This document shows, one piece after another, positions 36,772 through 47,669 of a stretch of 64,000 nucleotides of DNA. The notes beneath the pieces are model-generated. The model saw only the letters and a list, made by a program, of their open reading frames with translations. It had not been told where the DNA came from and ran no database searches. The DNA is from Amoebophrya sp. A120 (Eukaryota > Sar > Dinophyceae > Syndiniales > Amoebophryaceae). Every line of letters begins with the position of its first letter. Within the stretch, counting starts at the first letter, position 1. The stretch covers positions 767,982 to 831,981 of the forward strand of contig CAJINV010000011.1 in NCBI GenBank assembly GCA_905178155.1. The letters run 5' to 3'. The position numbers and the translations under genes were made by a program.

Positions 36772-37021
36772 CACAGCGTTTTCGTTCGCCCACGCGCGGG
36801 AGCTGGAACCTTCGAAGGAGAAAGGGGGCGCTTTCCTTTGTCCTTCGTTTCTGCGTGTACAAATTGCCAGCAAGGTTGGCAATTTGCAATGCAGAAATGA
36901 GCGGCACACTGTTGACGATGAAGCGGCCAACTCAACTTTCCTAACTCCGATTGAGGAAAAGTCGAAGTGGGCAACTCAACAGCTTTGGCTTCCTGTGCCC
37001 TTCATTTCTGCTTGACAAGTT

Positions 37022-37083
37022 GACTCGGAGGCACAAAGCCGAAGCAAGGAAGTGGATGACGTGTCTGCGCCGCAGTTGCATAT
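37022..37083. repeat. 62-bp direct repeat, copy 2
   Basis: Identical by eye to 35953-36014, same strand. It may mark the ends of a roughly 1.1-kb inserted or duplicated unit. Confidence 0.9.
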
Positions 37084-37840
37084 TATTCTTTTTAGTTTTC
37101 GAAATTGAAGAAAAAAGAAGATTTCGTGTAAGGGAGATCAATATACAAAAATTCTCGTCATGCTCGTGAGTACAATAGTTTGTTAGCACTTCTGGCCTAC
37201 AACTTACTAAAGCAGTCTCTACAACTAGCCCGCTCGTATCGAATTTTGGTGGCACCACCTAGTGCGTCGTGGGACATCAACGAGCAATTACATCGTAATC
37301 GTGGTCTTTCGTCGCCGTATAAAAATCCCTAGTTGCTGCTCTCGTCGCCGTAGCCCTAGTTGTAGATCGATTTTAGTTCCAGAAGTACTAGCTGCTGGTG
37401 CTATATAATTCGTCGTCGTTGTATCTGGATTTCGTCGCTCAAAGAGAAAAAACATCGTCTTGATCTACAAGTTGCAGCAACTTCTTGTCGCTTCAAAACA
37501 ATTTTTACCACTTCATCACCAGACCACTTTTTTTTTTCGCTGGGAAGAATTCATTATAAGGGCGCAGAACAATTTGAATTTCAATAATTTGATGTTGGCC
37601 GACGTCCTTCAAGGAAAAAAAACTACAATATTTTTGCATCTTCTTTCATCTCAATTATAAATACTTCTTGAGCAGAAGCAAGAAGATCTTCAATGTGACA
37701 GACACACAAGCTGCAAGAAAGTAACAGCGAAAAATTACGTTACGTATACGTACCTTCAACGAATCGAAAAAAAGTTTGCACAGTAATTGAAAAAGGTGTG
37801 AGCAAACCTACGATAAAAATTGTCGCAAAAATACAAAACC

Positions 37841-40800
37841 ATGGCGAAGTTTCGTAGAAAGCAGAAGCAGCGGTGGCCGCTCAGGCTCGCCTGCGCGACC
37901 GTGGCCTCCACGTCTGCGGCCCAGTGGCACAAGCGGGGAGGGCTACCGGGGGCTGCGCGCAGGCTTGATCGGGAAGTAGTAGATTTGACAGCGGGAGCGG
38001 TGCGCCGGCGGAGCGGGTGGAGTACTACTAGCACGAGAAGCGGAGCAACCACTTCGCCCCTGCGCGAAGAGCCGCCGTTCAGCACCAGCACCGTGACTAT
38101 GCAGTTCGAAAGTATCGTACTAGTAGTAGAAATCTTCGCATGACAAATTCCCTCAGCATTTTTACAAGGAGAATTTATGAATGCGGACTCGGACTCGCCT
38201 AAAGAAATACAAATAAGAGACTTGTAAAAATGCATGACTGCGATAAGTACGAAACGAGTACGATAGTTTTGCACAGGATAGTGACGTATCAAATGTAAAA
38301 AAGTCTGGGTCTGGAAAATTGGAACTTGTAATGCTAGCTTTACATTCCTGGCAAATCTGTATTGCATAACGGACAAAAGCCGTGCCCATTTTTGTCATGC
38401 AAAAACGCGGTTTCTCATGCGGGCTGCCTATGAGAAAGTGCTCCGGAAATTTGTCATGCTGGTCTGCATTCGGAAGTGTTTCCATCATGCACATTTTAGC
38501 GTCACAAGTTTCCAGACCCAGACACTTTTACATTTGATATGACGTCGTTTAACACCCCACCCGACGTGGTGGATGTGGGGCCCGTATCTAATGCAAATGT
38601 GTCGTCCCGGTGGTCGGGAATCGCAAACTTGTGATGCTGGTCGAGAAAGACGAGTACGCCGCAAAGGACTCGCAAGCATGACACGTTTTGGAGGTGCTAC
38701 AGTGTTGTTCGTTGTCTATTCTGCATGACGAAGGGAGCAGCTCCTGCATGGCAGAAAATTGGGCGGGCAATTGGGTATACTAACGTGCATGACAGACTTG
38801 AGAGTCATGATAGCCAAGCATGACAAACACTGCATCTACTTTATTCCAGACTTCCCAGACAACTATTTGCAATGGATAGGCCGCGGCCAGCAGTTTATCA
38901 AATGTAAAAATGTCTGGGTCTGGAAGAGTCATGGATGCTGTTTCTGCATGACACGGAAGGTCTGGCATGGAAGCTCTAGCATCGCAGGTTTCGAGAAGCT
39001 TCCGCAATGCCGAACCCGCATATCAAATCCCCCATTTTGGTGACAGAAAGTGGGCAGCTTTTGCTACGCATGCATGAGAAGTTTCTGTGTGTTCTGAAAT
39101 GCGCATCACAGGTTACATCCTTCCAGACCCAGACATTTTTGCACTTGATACAGTTACGTCACGGTTGCGGAAAACTCGGAAGTTTTAGAAGATGGCTTAT
39201 GACTTGCTCAAATCGGTTACCATCTCAAACCTTACAATAGAATCTGGCATTTGTGTTGCATGATGAGCATGACAGGCCCGCACAGCGTTCCACCTTTTGC
39301 AATACAAATTTCGCCAGATTTTTGTCGTTGGGTTTTTTAGGGCTCCGGAGCTTGTCATGGGCAATCACCTTTGACACTTGGCTAGATCATACAATCTTGC
39401 ATCACGGAATTCAATATTCTATTGTAACGCTTGAGATTGTAACACCTGAGCGGGTTATATGGCTTCATCCCGATTTCCACCGGTTTCAGCGCATTCTCCT
39501 CGTCGTCGTCCACCTCAACATTCCGCGAAAATCGCCGCGGAGATGGTAAAGGAGTACTACCGGAGCTCGAAGGGGAACCAAGAGCAGAATCACCATTCTC
39601 CTTCACGCCTGCCCCTCTGTCTCTGCTCCAGCGCATGCAACAGCGGATGCAGCTCCGGCTGAGGGCGGACAAACTGAAAAAGGCAAAAAAAATGGTGAGC
39701 CCACCAGAGGCGGAATATCTGCCCACCTACAACGAAATTACGAACCTGTCGCTGGACGTCCATATCAAAGGGGAAAGGAATGTTGCCCGCTACTCACTAC
39801 TTGTACTTGTACACGACCAGCATCGGCGAAAATTTGAATTTCGTTTGTCATAAAGATGAATCATTAGAAAAAGACAAGGACACGTCACGAAGTCAATGCT
39901 ACTTGGCAATCAATTGCTTATGTGTGAGCAGGAACGAAGATGCTGCTGTTGGTAGTTGGCAGACTTTCTACTTTCATAGTGCAAGTCCGAGATTTGGTGG
40001 GCGTTGTGGACCGCCTCAAAGGTAAGTACGCAAAAACAATCTACGATGGAAGATCATGCCCCATGTATCAAATATCGTAGAAGTCGAGATGTGGATCTCT
40101 ATCTCAGCATCAACCAATTTAATATCGAATTCTCAAATTCTGTGCGCATAAGTACCTTTCTTGGCCGGCTAGCACTAGGTTTACTAAATGGCAGATAGGA
40201 CTGATGTATAAAGATGACTTTGAACCAGAACCTATACACTTACACAGATGACGGAACAAATTACGACGGGCCCAATTCCTGCATCAAGCACAACTGCAAT
40301 GTGAGACTTGACAACCGCGACATAACATACCGGTTGGACGTGGATAAGAAGTGCGGTGGAGACAACCCCTCCTGCGACGACGTTTGCTTATCCCATGAAA
40401 AAAGCGTTTCACTGTGATGATTTTGTTGGATCAGCATCACAAGTTTGCTACACATGATACAGAAAATTCGCCATGCGCGGCGCTCCTTTCCAAGCGAATA
40501 AAACACGCTGAGAAATCCATTGTCTTGCTGCAGGTGCAGCAAGACAAACTCGTTTAGATATGTGTTGTTTCATTCATCACATCTCTGCATCACAGGTTCA
40601 CAGTGAAACAGTTTCTTCCTGGGATATCGCTGCCCGTATGTGTACTGCATGGTGGATTTGACGGACGCGTCGATTGACCACATGTACAGTGGCATGTCAA
40701 AACATTTGAAGGTGAAGCGCGACGACGGTTATGCATTGCAAATACGTCGCTCGGGTCTGGAAACAAGGTTGAACCTGTATTGCTTGTCCAGCATTTTTCC

Positions 40801-43780
40801 TGAAAAATCTGTATTGCATAAAAGCAGCGATAAAACCGCCGCAAGTTCGTCATGACGAGTCGCACTTTGTAATGCGCACTAAGCACCATCAGAAAGCTTT
40901 TGAAATATAAGGTTGTCATGCTACACTGCGCTCAAAGGCGCACTCAGTCATGACCATTATAGCATAATTACAGGTTTCCAGACCGAGACATATTTGCACT
41001 CGATAGCGGTAGTAGCGCCGACACCGGGCCGGCGTTCCAGACCATCCAGTTTACCTACTATCCTATGCAAAAGTATCGTACTCGTATTGCAATGACGCAT
41101 CTTTTTCCTAAGGTAAATCAGCATTACAGTTTTGATTTCTCATGCTGAGAAATGCATTTATACGAGTGCGATACTTTTGCAATTCATACCTACTGCAAAG
41201 CTAAAAAAACTGTGACAAAGGTAAGTAACTACTACACTTGTTTCTGTTTTCTTACCTCGTAGTGGACGATCATCTGGATCTTTGCAACACGCAAGCGATA
41301 TTTTCGACTTGCGTCTACTGTAGAAGTACTGACGCACTCTTTCCATTTTTCGTCCAGCCGCAGAAGCGAATCTTTTCTCATACCGCAGTGGCGAATAAAC
41401 ATTGGGGTCCAAATACAAAACGATGGCACTACATTTAGCAATAGACAGAGATCATCAAAAATAAATACTGGCCATTTAAATTTATTTTATCTTCAGATTG
41501 CCGTGCCTACCTGGTACGATGGCAGCAAGGAAATTGCGCCCAACAAGTTTCTGCAAGAGCGGGTGCGGGCGAACGAGTGCTTGGGGCGGACCGGGTTTTT
41601 TCACTGGCCAGCATTGGAAACGTATCCACGAAAAAAATTGTCGCAGGAGTTTCCTTACAAATTTGTTCGAATTTTTTCACCCGCAAGACAACGTTGCTCT
41701 GCATGACCAAGAAAACTTGTAATGAGCAGGAGATTATAAGGAAAAAACGAAAAGGAAAAGAAACACGCACCACAAAATGAGGCTGACAACGTGCAATTCC
41801 GGCATGACAGCTGTTGTCTGTCTTGCTTGCCTTGCCGCACGGTGTGCAGCTCCTGTTTCACTTTTTTCTGTGCATAAAACGCCGGAAGCCAAAAATTACG
41901 TCCGAGAAAAAGTGTACAAGAACGACGAATATGCATTGCAAATATATGTCTGGGTCTGAAAGGTTGGAACTTGTAATGCTGGTCTTGCAATACTGTGAAG
42001 TGAAATCTGTATTGCATGACCTAGAAGCGCCGCAGTGTCTTCTGTCACACAAAAACGAGGAGGTTTCTCATGCAGACCGAGTAGGAAAAAGAAAAGCAAA
42101 AAAGAAAAACCGTTGGGCAAATTTGTCATGCACAGTTCAGCATCACATTTATCTTCATGACCTTCCAGACCCAGACATCACATGTTTGCATTTGATAGCC
42201 AACGAGTTCCCCTGGCCCGAGGGTACCCACTGAGCAAGCTCCTCCTCAAAGTGGACAATGCGCCCGATACCAGCGATAAGCTCAACGGCGGCGAGGACGT
42301 CAAGGAAGGCGACGAAGTGATGATGCGCGGGCAGTTATACTGAGCAAAAACCTCCCCACCCCGGAGTCAAAATGCGAATTGTGCAATACAAATCCAGACG
42401 TTTTGGAAGGCACACATGACAAGTTGCAGGAGTCCGTAGGGCGGTAGTGGAGGTTATTAATAGATGAAGCATGGACAGTTGCATGACAAATCCACCTGCT
42501 CATCCTGTTTACAGCATCACAAATTCCAAAACACGACTGAAAATGCCGCCCATGGGCTTTTGCGCGTCACAGATGCTCCTGTCATTGCAATTCTGCATGA
42601 AAGCTCTAGGGTGGGGACGTTTTCACGCAGGATAGCAGTACAAGTATACTTCGGTTGGCGTTGCGTGGGACAACCCCCTGGATTCGATCCAGGAAATCGG
42701 CGGCAAATATCAATTGCAAAAATATGTCTGGGTCTGCAAAAGCTGTTGAACCTGTATTCGTGTGTCTTGCATTCCTGACTAAAAATCTGTATTGCATACG
42801 CAGCAAAAGCGGCATAGGTACTTTCGTCATGCAAAAAAGTTGCAGTTTGTTATGCGTGCTGCGCATGAGAAAGCGAGTGAAAAACTTGTCATGCTTCACT
42901 GCACCTAAAGGCGCACTCAATCATGAGCATTCAGCATTACAAGTTTCCAGATTTCCAGACATATCTGCAGTCCATACACGCACGGACACCCCCAAGGCGT
43001 ACACCAAAGGTGAAGGTGCGGATAGCAAATTGCCGCTCCGTCTCATCTATGGATTGCAAAAGTATCGTACTCGTACGTGACAAATTTCCTTAGCATGAGA
43101 AATGAAATTTGTAAATGCAGATTGACCTTAAGAAAAAGATTTCTAATGCATAATTGCGATTACCACGAGTGCGATACTTTTGCAGTGCATATCATCATCT
43201 CCGATTCCCGGGCGCGGGACTACCCCCGCCTGGATCTATCCCCTGCAAATATGTCTGGGTCTGGAAATTTGTCATGCAAGTCAGTGAAGACTTAAACTTC
43301 CTACGGACATGAGAAACTGCGTTTTTGCATGTCATGCAAGTGGAGCTGCTCCGATGGGGATGGCCGCCCTACGCAGCACAGAGCCCAGAGTCGTGGCAGA
43401 CAAGCATCACAAATCTCGCACTCTTCCAGCCCCAGACATATTTGCAGTTGATACGATCTGAACTACATCGATGTGGCCCCGACCTGGCATCTTCCCTACG
43501 TTCGATCGGTATATTCTTTCAATTTGCTCCCTGCTCTTTATTTGAAAATGTAGTTAGGAATGACAATGAACGTACAGGAGGTCATGGCTTTCTATGTTCA
43601 GGCTTATCCACCTTCAGAAAAATAATCGATACACCCCAGGCTGCTTCGGTGGGTGGGTCGCAGGGAAACGAACACTTCGTGCCCTTGGAGGACTGCTGTC
43701 AGTACGTAATTCAGATGATGCGCGACGAAAATTACCTCACCGTCGACGGTCGAGTCTCCAACACCGAAATGTATAAATAG
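37841..43780 (+). CDS. Unrecognised protein; gene with 14 introners plus conventional introns
   Basis: ATG at 37841. Exons that can be fixed: 37841-38097, 38286 (one base), 38545-38584, 38884-38895, 39156-39197, 39465 to about 39760-39790, then after an unresolved stretch about 40250-40388, 40632-40729, 41011-41058, 41194-41220, 41497-41622, 41882-41939, 42203-42335, 42640-42707, 42982-43047, 43197-43236, 43459-43508, 43640-43780. Conventional GT-AG introns are 41221-41496 and 43509-43639. At least one more, with a GTAAGT donor at 40022, lies in 39760-40250, where exon borders are uncertain. The N-terminus is basic (MAKFRRKQKQRW). The C-terminal half contains a Cys cluster (CIKHNCN, CGGDNPSCDDVC) and mixed hydrophilic sequence. 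I recognise no domain. Frame agreement across the joins supports one gene. Confidence 0.65.
38098..38280. mobile_element. Introner element, family B, abutting an A element
   Basis: TATGCAGTTCGAAAGTATCG to GTTTTGCACAGGATA. TSD GTGAC at 38093-38097 and 38281-38285. The next element starts two bases after its right TSD. Confidence 0.9.
38287..38539. mobile_element. Introner element, family A, inserted at the edge of a B element
   Basis: TATCAAATGTAAAAAAGTCT to ACTTTTACATTTGATA. TSD TGACG at 38282-38286 and 38540-38544 overlaps the B element's TSD by four bases. Removing both gives TVT-SFNTPP in frame. Confidence 0.9.
38585..38878. mobile_element. Introner element, diverged family A
   Basis: TATCTAATGCAAATGTGTCG; right end CTATTTGCAATGGATA. 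Flanks GCCCG and GGCCG. Confidence 0.8.
38896..39150. mobile_element. Introner element, family A
   Basis: TATCAAATGTAAAAATGTCT to TTTTTGCACTTGATA. TSD CAGTT at 38891-38895 and 39151-39155. Only a 12-bp exon separates it from the previous element. Confidence 0.9.
39198..39459. mobile_element. Introner element, family F
   Basis: TATGACTTGCTCAAATCGGT; right end closes GAGCGGGTTATA. TSD TGGCT at 39193-39197 and 39460-39464. Join LEDG-FIPIST in frame. Confidence 0.9.
40389..40626. mobile_element. Introner element, subfamily D2
   Basis: TATCCCATGAAAAAAGCGTT, then TCACTGTG; right end CACAGTGAAACAG... closing CTGGGATA. Flanks TTGCT and TCGCT. Join DDVC-CPYVYC in frame. Confidence 0.85.
40730..41005. 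mobile_element. Introner element, family A
   Basis: TATGCATTGCAAATACGTCG to CATATTTGCACTCGATA. Flanks ACGGT and GCGGT. Join DDG-SSADTGP in frame. Confidence 0.85.
41059..41188. mobile_element. Introner element, family B
   Basis: TATCCTATGCAAAAGTATCG to CTTTTGCAATTCATA. TSD CCTAC at 41054-41058 and 41189-41193. Confidence 0.9.
41623..41876. mobile_element. Introner element, family D, diverged
   Basis: TATCCACGAAAAAAATTGTC; right end CACTTTTTTCTGTGCATA. TSD AAACG at 41618-41622 and 41877-41881. Join ALET-PEAKNY in frame. Confidence 0.85.
41940..42197. mobile_element. Introner element, family A, eroded TSD
   Basis: TATGCATTGCAAATATATGT; right end CAGACATCAC...TTTGCATTTGATA. Flanks ACGAA and GCCAA match at 3 of 5. 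Removal with 5 bases keeps the frame (NDE-RVPLARG). Confidence 0.75.
42336..42634 (+). mobile_element. Introner element, family C
   Basis: TATACTGAGCAAAAACCTCC; right end GGGGACGTTTTCACGCAGGATA. TSD GCAGT at 42331-42335 and 42635-42639. Confidence 0.9.
42708..42976 (+). mobile_element. Introner element, family A, no visible TSD
   Basis: TATCAATTGCAAAAATATGT; right end CAGACATATCTGCAGTCCATA. Flanks GCAAA and CACGC do not match, yet removing element plus 5 bases keeps the frame (GGK-TDTPKA). Confidence 0.7.
43048..43191. mobile_element. Introner element, family B
   Basis: TATGGATTGCAAAAGTATCG to CTTTTGCAGTGCATA. TSD TCATC at 43043-43047 and 43192-43196. Confidence 0.9.
43237..43453. mobile_element. 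Introner element, family A
   Basis: TATCCCCTGCAAATATGTCT to CATATTTGCAGTTGATA. Flanks GGATC and CGATC. Join YPRLD-LNYIDV in frame. Confidence 0.85.
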
Positions 43781-43926
43781 CGCCGTGCTTGTTCTGCTTG
43801 TTCTTGTTGCTAATTCGAGAACTGGACTCTTCATTTGTGTAGTCGTGCATGGCATATTAATGGCCAATGCCGGAAAAGTGTAAATAAATCACGTTTTCCT
43901 TTCTAATTCTCCCCTGCGACCACGTA

Positions 43927-44433
43927 CTAGGCGTTTCTTGGAACCTGGTTCAACATCATCGACAATTGATTCAAAAGCCATTCTATATTATCCACAGGCT
44001 CGCCGTGACCAACTGCGTGGTGTTTGCCTACTCCATGCATGACCATTTTTATGCCATGAAAAGAATCGAGAAATAAAGCGGAAGACAACTCAATTGAAAC
44101 TGGTGTCCTGCACGTCGTGTCCTCTGGTATGGGCGGTACTTCTACGCTCTGATTTGTAGTTAAGCTTTTCATGAATGATGATGAACACATGCGGTGATCT
44201 CGTCGTCGTGACACCTTCAACCAGGTATTCTTGAAGCTTTCTGCCACATCAAAATAAGATAAAGCAAACATAGAAGACAGGGTCTCGTCCCTTCCGCTTT
44301 TTTGTTTCTGCATACCCGAGAAGGCAAACCGAACACCAGGGAGAACTCCGGGTCCTCTGGCGGTTCGGGAGGAGGTGGAGCGCAGGGAACCGCAACCGGG
44401 TCGCAGTAAAACGATGAGAAAGAAAGGAGTCAT
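43927..44433 (-). CDS. Doubtful ORF, possible small secreted protein
   Basis: 168 codons from an ATG at 44431-44433. The first residues (MTPFFLIVLLRPG) could be a short signal sequence; the rest is mixed, with CRTPVSIELSSALFLDSFHG. I recognise no family. It would be convergent with the preceding gene, leaving about 146 bp between stops. Composition is closer to spacer than to the GC-rich genes around it, so it may be fortuitous. Confidence 0.3.
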   Translation of the reverse strand: MTPFFLIVLLRPGCGSLRSTSSRTARGPGVLPGVRFAFSGMQKQKSGRDETLSSMFALSYFDVAESFKNTWLKVSRRRDHRMCSSSFMKSLTTNQSVEVPPIPEDTTCRTPVSIELSSALFLDSFHGIKMVMHGVGKHHAVGHGEPVDNIEWLLNQLSMMLNQVPRNA

Positions 44434-45755
44434 GTAAGTTGTTGTGGGCTCGTTTAATATCAAACGCGAGCAATTTTCTCAGCTTTTATTAAGTTTTCTT
44501 ATGAGATGTTGACTCCAATTGATTCTCTTTCTCACACATGAGGAGAAAGCGGACTTCTCGAAGAACAAGCATATTATTGTTTTTGCAGAATCGTCGATGT
44601 TGTCATTCCACGCTGGAACGAGGAGCAAAGCGTTATTTTTCGATTTCAACTTTTCAAGTCTTACTCTTAGCAACAAACAACTCAGATTTTCATTTTTTTT
44701 TGTTTTTCACTTTCACAAATCATGCTGTAAATTTTTTGTTTTGCCGATTTTTACAGATAGTACCTAACTTTTGTTTTTAGCTTACATTGTTAACATTTCT
44801 TCAAAACCTTTCCTTTTACTGTAACCAAAAATATTTGATCCTAGATGTTTTGTTTGCGCCGTTTCAGAAAAATGTACAACTACAAATTTTTTCGGTCTGC
44901 CTTTATTACACTTGCAATTTTATGATTGGATATTGGAATAATTCTGTACCTTAAACGTTATCTTGACTGCTATCAGAATCAGATTCAGAATGTTCATGGG
45001 TGATATTGAATATGGAGTATAAAAAGACCATTGCACCAATCATTTCTCTGGCGCCAGTTCTTGCATGAGTCTGTGGTGTGACGTCCGGTGTGAGAAACTT
45101 TTCCTCTGGTGATTACCAAACACAAGAAAAGCTTATCATTTTGGGATTGTGAAATAAACTTTGCACCCCCGGTTTACAGCGCAAGAGGGCAACAAGAGTG
45201 TGATGGTCTTTTTTTACTGAATACAGAATGCCTAAAGCCGCCTACTTACACTGTACACTATGGACAGCCGATGTTTCGCTGTTATGTTTGATTTGTATCT
45301 ACCGCATCTTTTATTTCTAACAAAGAATGCTGCAACAAGCCAATCTCCATCGATGACTCAAACAAACTGTACACTAAAAAAGGAGATCCTGAAAAAAGTT
45401 GGAACCAGGCGACTGCAATAGCACCAGGCTACGGTGGACTGACGCAAAAAGCAGGATTGACGCAAAAAGCAGGGGTTCGCTCGGTTACTTAAGTGCTTTC
45501 TCTCTGAAAACGTTCTAAGCCTGCCGGCGAAGCCGGTAGGTACAGGAATATCACAGACCGAGTGCTAATATGCTAGTGAGTGCCTTCTACGCAGCTGGCA
45601 AAATAAATCCCGCTTGGAGCTCCTGCCAGAGGTAGAAAGCGATTTTCTACAGAACGCATAGTGTATTCTTGTTTGAAAAAATAAAAATCGGACAAGGTCG
45701 TCAAGGTTCTTGAAATAAATCGAAACAAGATCTGCACCACAACTTCCGTAAAAGG
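44434..45755. other. AT-rich spacer
   Basis: No supported gene. It contains a short tandem repeat with two copies of TGACGCAAAAAGCAGG at about 45438-45471, and a hairpin with arms CCTGCCGGC / GCCGGTAGG at 45520-45540. Confidence 0.55.
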
Positions 45756-47669
45756 ATGTCCCTCGGATCCGTGTCGCTTTCGGACGACAATCAGCTAAAG
45801 ACGACCACCACGAATATGGCAGTGCTGGCGAAAAATGAGGAAGAGCAGGAGTGGAAGCCGGCCTACATGCGGGACGACAACTATGTCTCCGAGTTAGACA
45901 TGCGCCCGGTCCCTTCTCTTCGCGACACCCTGACCCAGATTGGGGCCGAGTTTCGGGACCAGCTTTACAACTCTGTATGAGAGTTTGTTGTGAAGAACTT
46001 CTCGTCCCGCCCTTCATTCAAGTAAAAAGTGTATTTTAAGGAGCTGCAACGGAAGCGTCGTGCTACAAATGACGCTTTCGCATGACAAATCACGAGACGG
46101 ATTGCACTAAGCCAGTAGTGCTTGCTTTTGGGATTTGTCCAGCAAAACGTGTCTACTTCCAAGGAGTGCCACCTCCAAGCAAGAAGTGAAAATGACTTTG
46201 GTGTTCTTGTTTTACTTAACACATGAAAAAAGTAGGGAGGGCGAGTTGGTCTACTTGCTTCACTGTGTCATACATAAATTCCACCAATAGAGCTACTGCT
46301 GCAACAAGATCATCTTCTTGGCTCTTCGACTCCTGCGTGAATATCGAAACCGCAACGGCAGGCGAGGGAGCATCTTCAACGTCAGGCGGAGCTGGAGTAA
46401 TAAATGGACGAGAAATAAATAACGAGCAACCCTTTGAGCCGCTTTTCGACTCGGAGCAGTTGTTTCTGGGCGCGTTCGAGTTCCGGCGGGCTTCCTTTGC
46501 GGATTTGATGCTCCTGGTAAAAATGCAGTGGGTGGAAGGCTATCAAGTGTAAAAGTGTCTGGGTCTGGAAGATTCTGAGACTTGTCATGCACGTTTTGCA
46601 TGGGCCATGATCATGATGTCTGTGATGCATGCCCTAGCATCACAGACTTGTTGAGGGCTCTGCGATGCCTATTCCGCATGGCAAATGCCCTCTCCCTGTA
46701 GCCAAAATTGCATTCCCTTTGCTGCTTATGCAATACAGATTTTTTTGGAATCCAAATGCAGCATCACAAGTTCGGATTCTTCCAGACCCAGACATTTTTA
46801 CATTTGATAAAGGCCGGGACCCGGCGTTCTTCGGTTCGGCTCCTGCATCCTCCTCGAAGATAACTATTCGCGTTCAGGACCGAAAGCTCCTCCACATGCA
46901 GCACAATGCGATCGCGGCGACCGAGACACTCACCTTTGAAACCGTGACACGGAATTTCTTCGGAAGTGAAAATGACTTGTCCACCTGTAGTCGTGTGGAC
47001 AACAGCAGGAGGAATTATGCCGGTGTACAAGAAGAACATGCGCGGCGCACAGGGGGCAGCACGACGAGCGCTAGTGGTAGTGGTAGTGCCGCTGTTGATC
47101 AAGTCGTACTAAAGAATCATCCTGCCGCCACCACAGAAGGAACGACAGAGGAATTAACAGGTGCAGTGGTTTCGTCAAACCGCGATGTCCTGCTGTGGGA
47201 GGAAACCTGGGAGGTGGACTGGAAGGGCGAAAAGTGTCGGATCGTTCTGGAAAATTTGAATTTCCTCTACGCTTTCCGCGTGCGCATCGAGTTGGAGCTC
47301 TTGGGAAGAACTACGCAGAGCACGATGACGCAGCTTCGGGTGAACACCGTGCAGTATTTGATCACAAAAGACATCGGCGCCCAGATTTTTTCAAAGGAGC
47401 TATTGGAAGAGAAATTGGCGGAGGAAGCGAAGAACTGGGCGAAATTTTTCCACGACCAGGTCGAGATGAAGGGTAAGAACAGTGGCGGCCAGCACATGAT
47501 GAGCAGTGTTGGGGACAGCAACAAGGCCAAGGACCCGCGCGGCGGCGGCCCTGGTGTCGTAGCTGCGAATTATGGAGCAGGAGGTAGTAGTAGTGCAACA
47601 GGTGGTAAGAAGAAGCAGCAAAAAATTGATACAGCCATGCTGATGTCCATGGCTGATGATTTGGGATAG
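45756..47669 (+). CDS. Unrecognised 445-residue protein with two introners
   Basis: Exons 45756-45975, 46278-46540 and 46815-47669 sum to 1,338 bases and keep the frame. The N-terminus is acidic and hydrophilic. A central Ser/Gly stretch precedes a better-structured segment at about residues 310-390 (WEETWEVDWKGEKCRIVLEN, then an amphipathic FSKELLEEKLAEEAKNWAKF). The C-terminus is Gly/Lys-rich and ends SMADDLG. No signal peptide or membrane segment is seen. I do not recognise the family; a cytosolic or nuclear protein is likely from composition only. Confidence 0.7.
45976..46272. mobile_element. Introner element, diverged family E
   Basis: TATGAGAGTTTGTTGTGAAG with E-like CTCGTCCCGCCC inside; right end GGGAGGGCGAGTTGGT...TGTGTCATA. 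Flanks CTCTG and CATAA do not match. Deleting element plus 5 bases keeps the frame (QLYNS-DSTNRA). A GT donor at its left end is an alternative reading. Confidence 0.65.
46541..46809 (-). mobile_element. Introner element, family A, reverse orientation
   Basis: TATCAAGTGTAAAAGTGTCT to CATTTTTACATTTGATA. TSD AAGGC at 46536-46540 and 46810-46814. Interior runs as in 31565 and 33072. Confidence 0.92.

Larger units (their letters stand above)
35372..37840. other. Intergenic region with a probable repetitive insertion
   Basis: No supported gene. It contains a 62-bp direct repeat pair about 1 kb apart (separate entries). Between the copies lie a G-run near 36055, a GC-rich patch at 36110-36270, and recurring GAGG...GTGGCCA(C/T)TTCAAC segments. 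The right part is AT-rich and probably promoter for the next gene. Confidence 0.55.
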
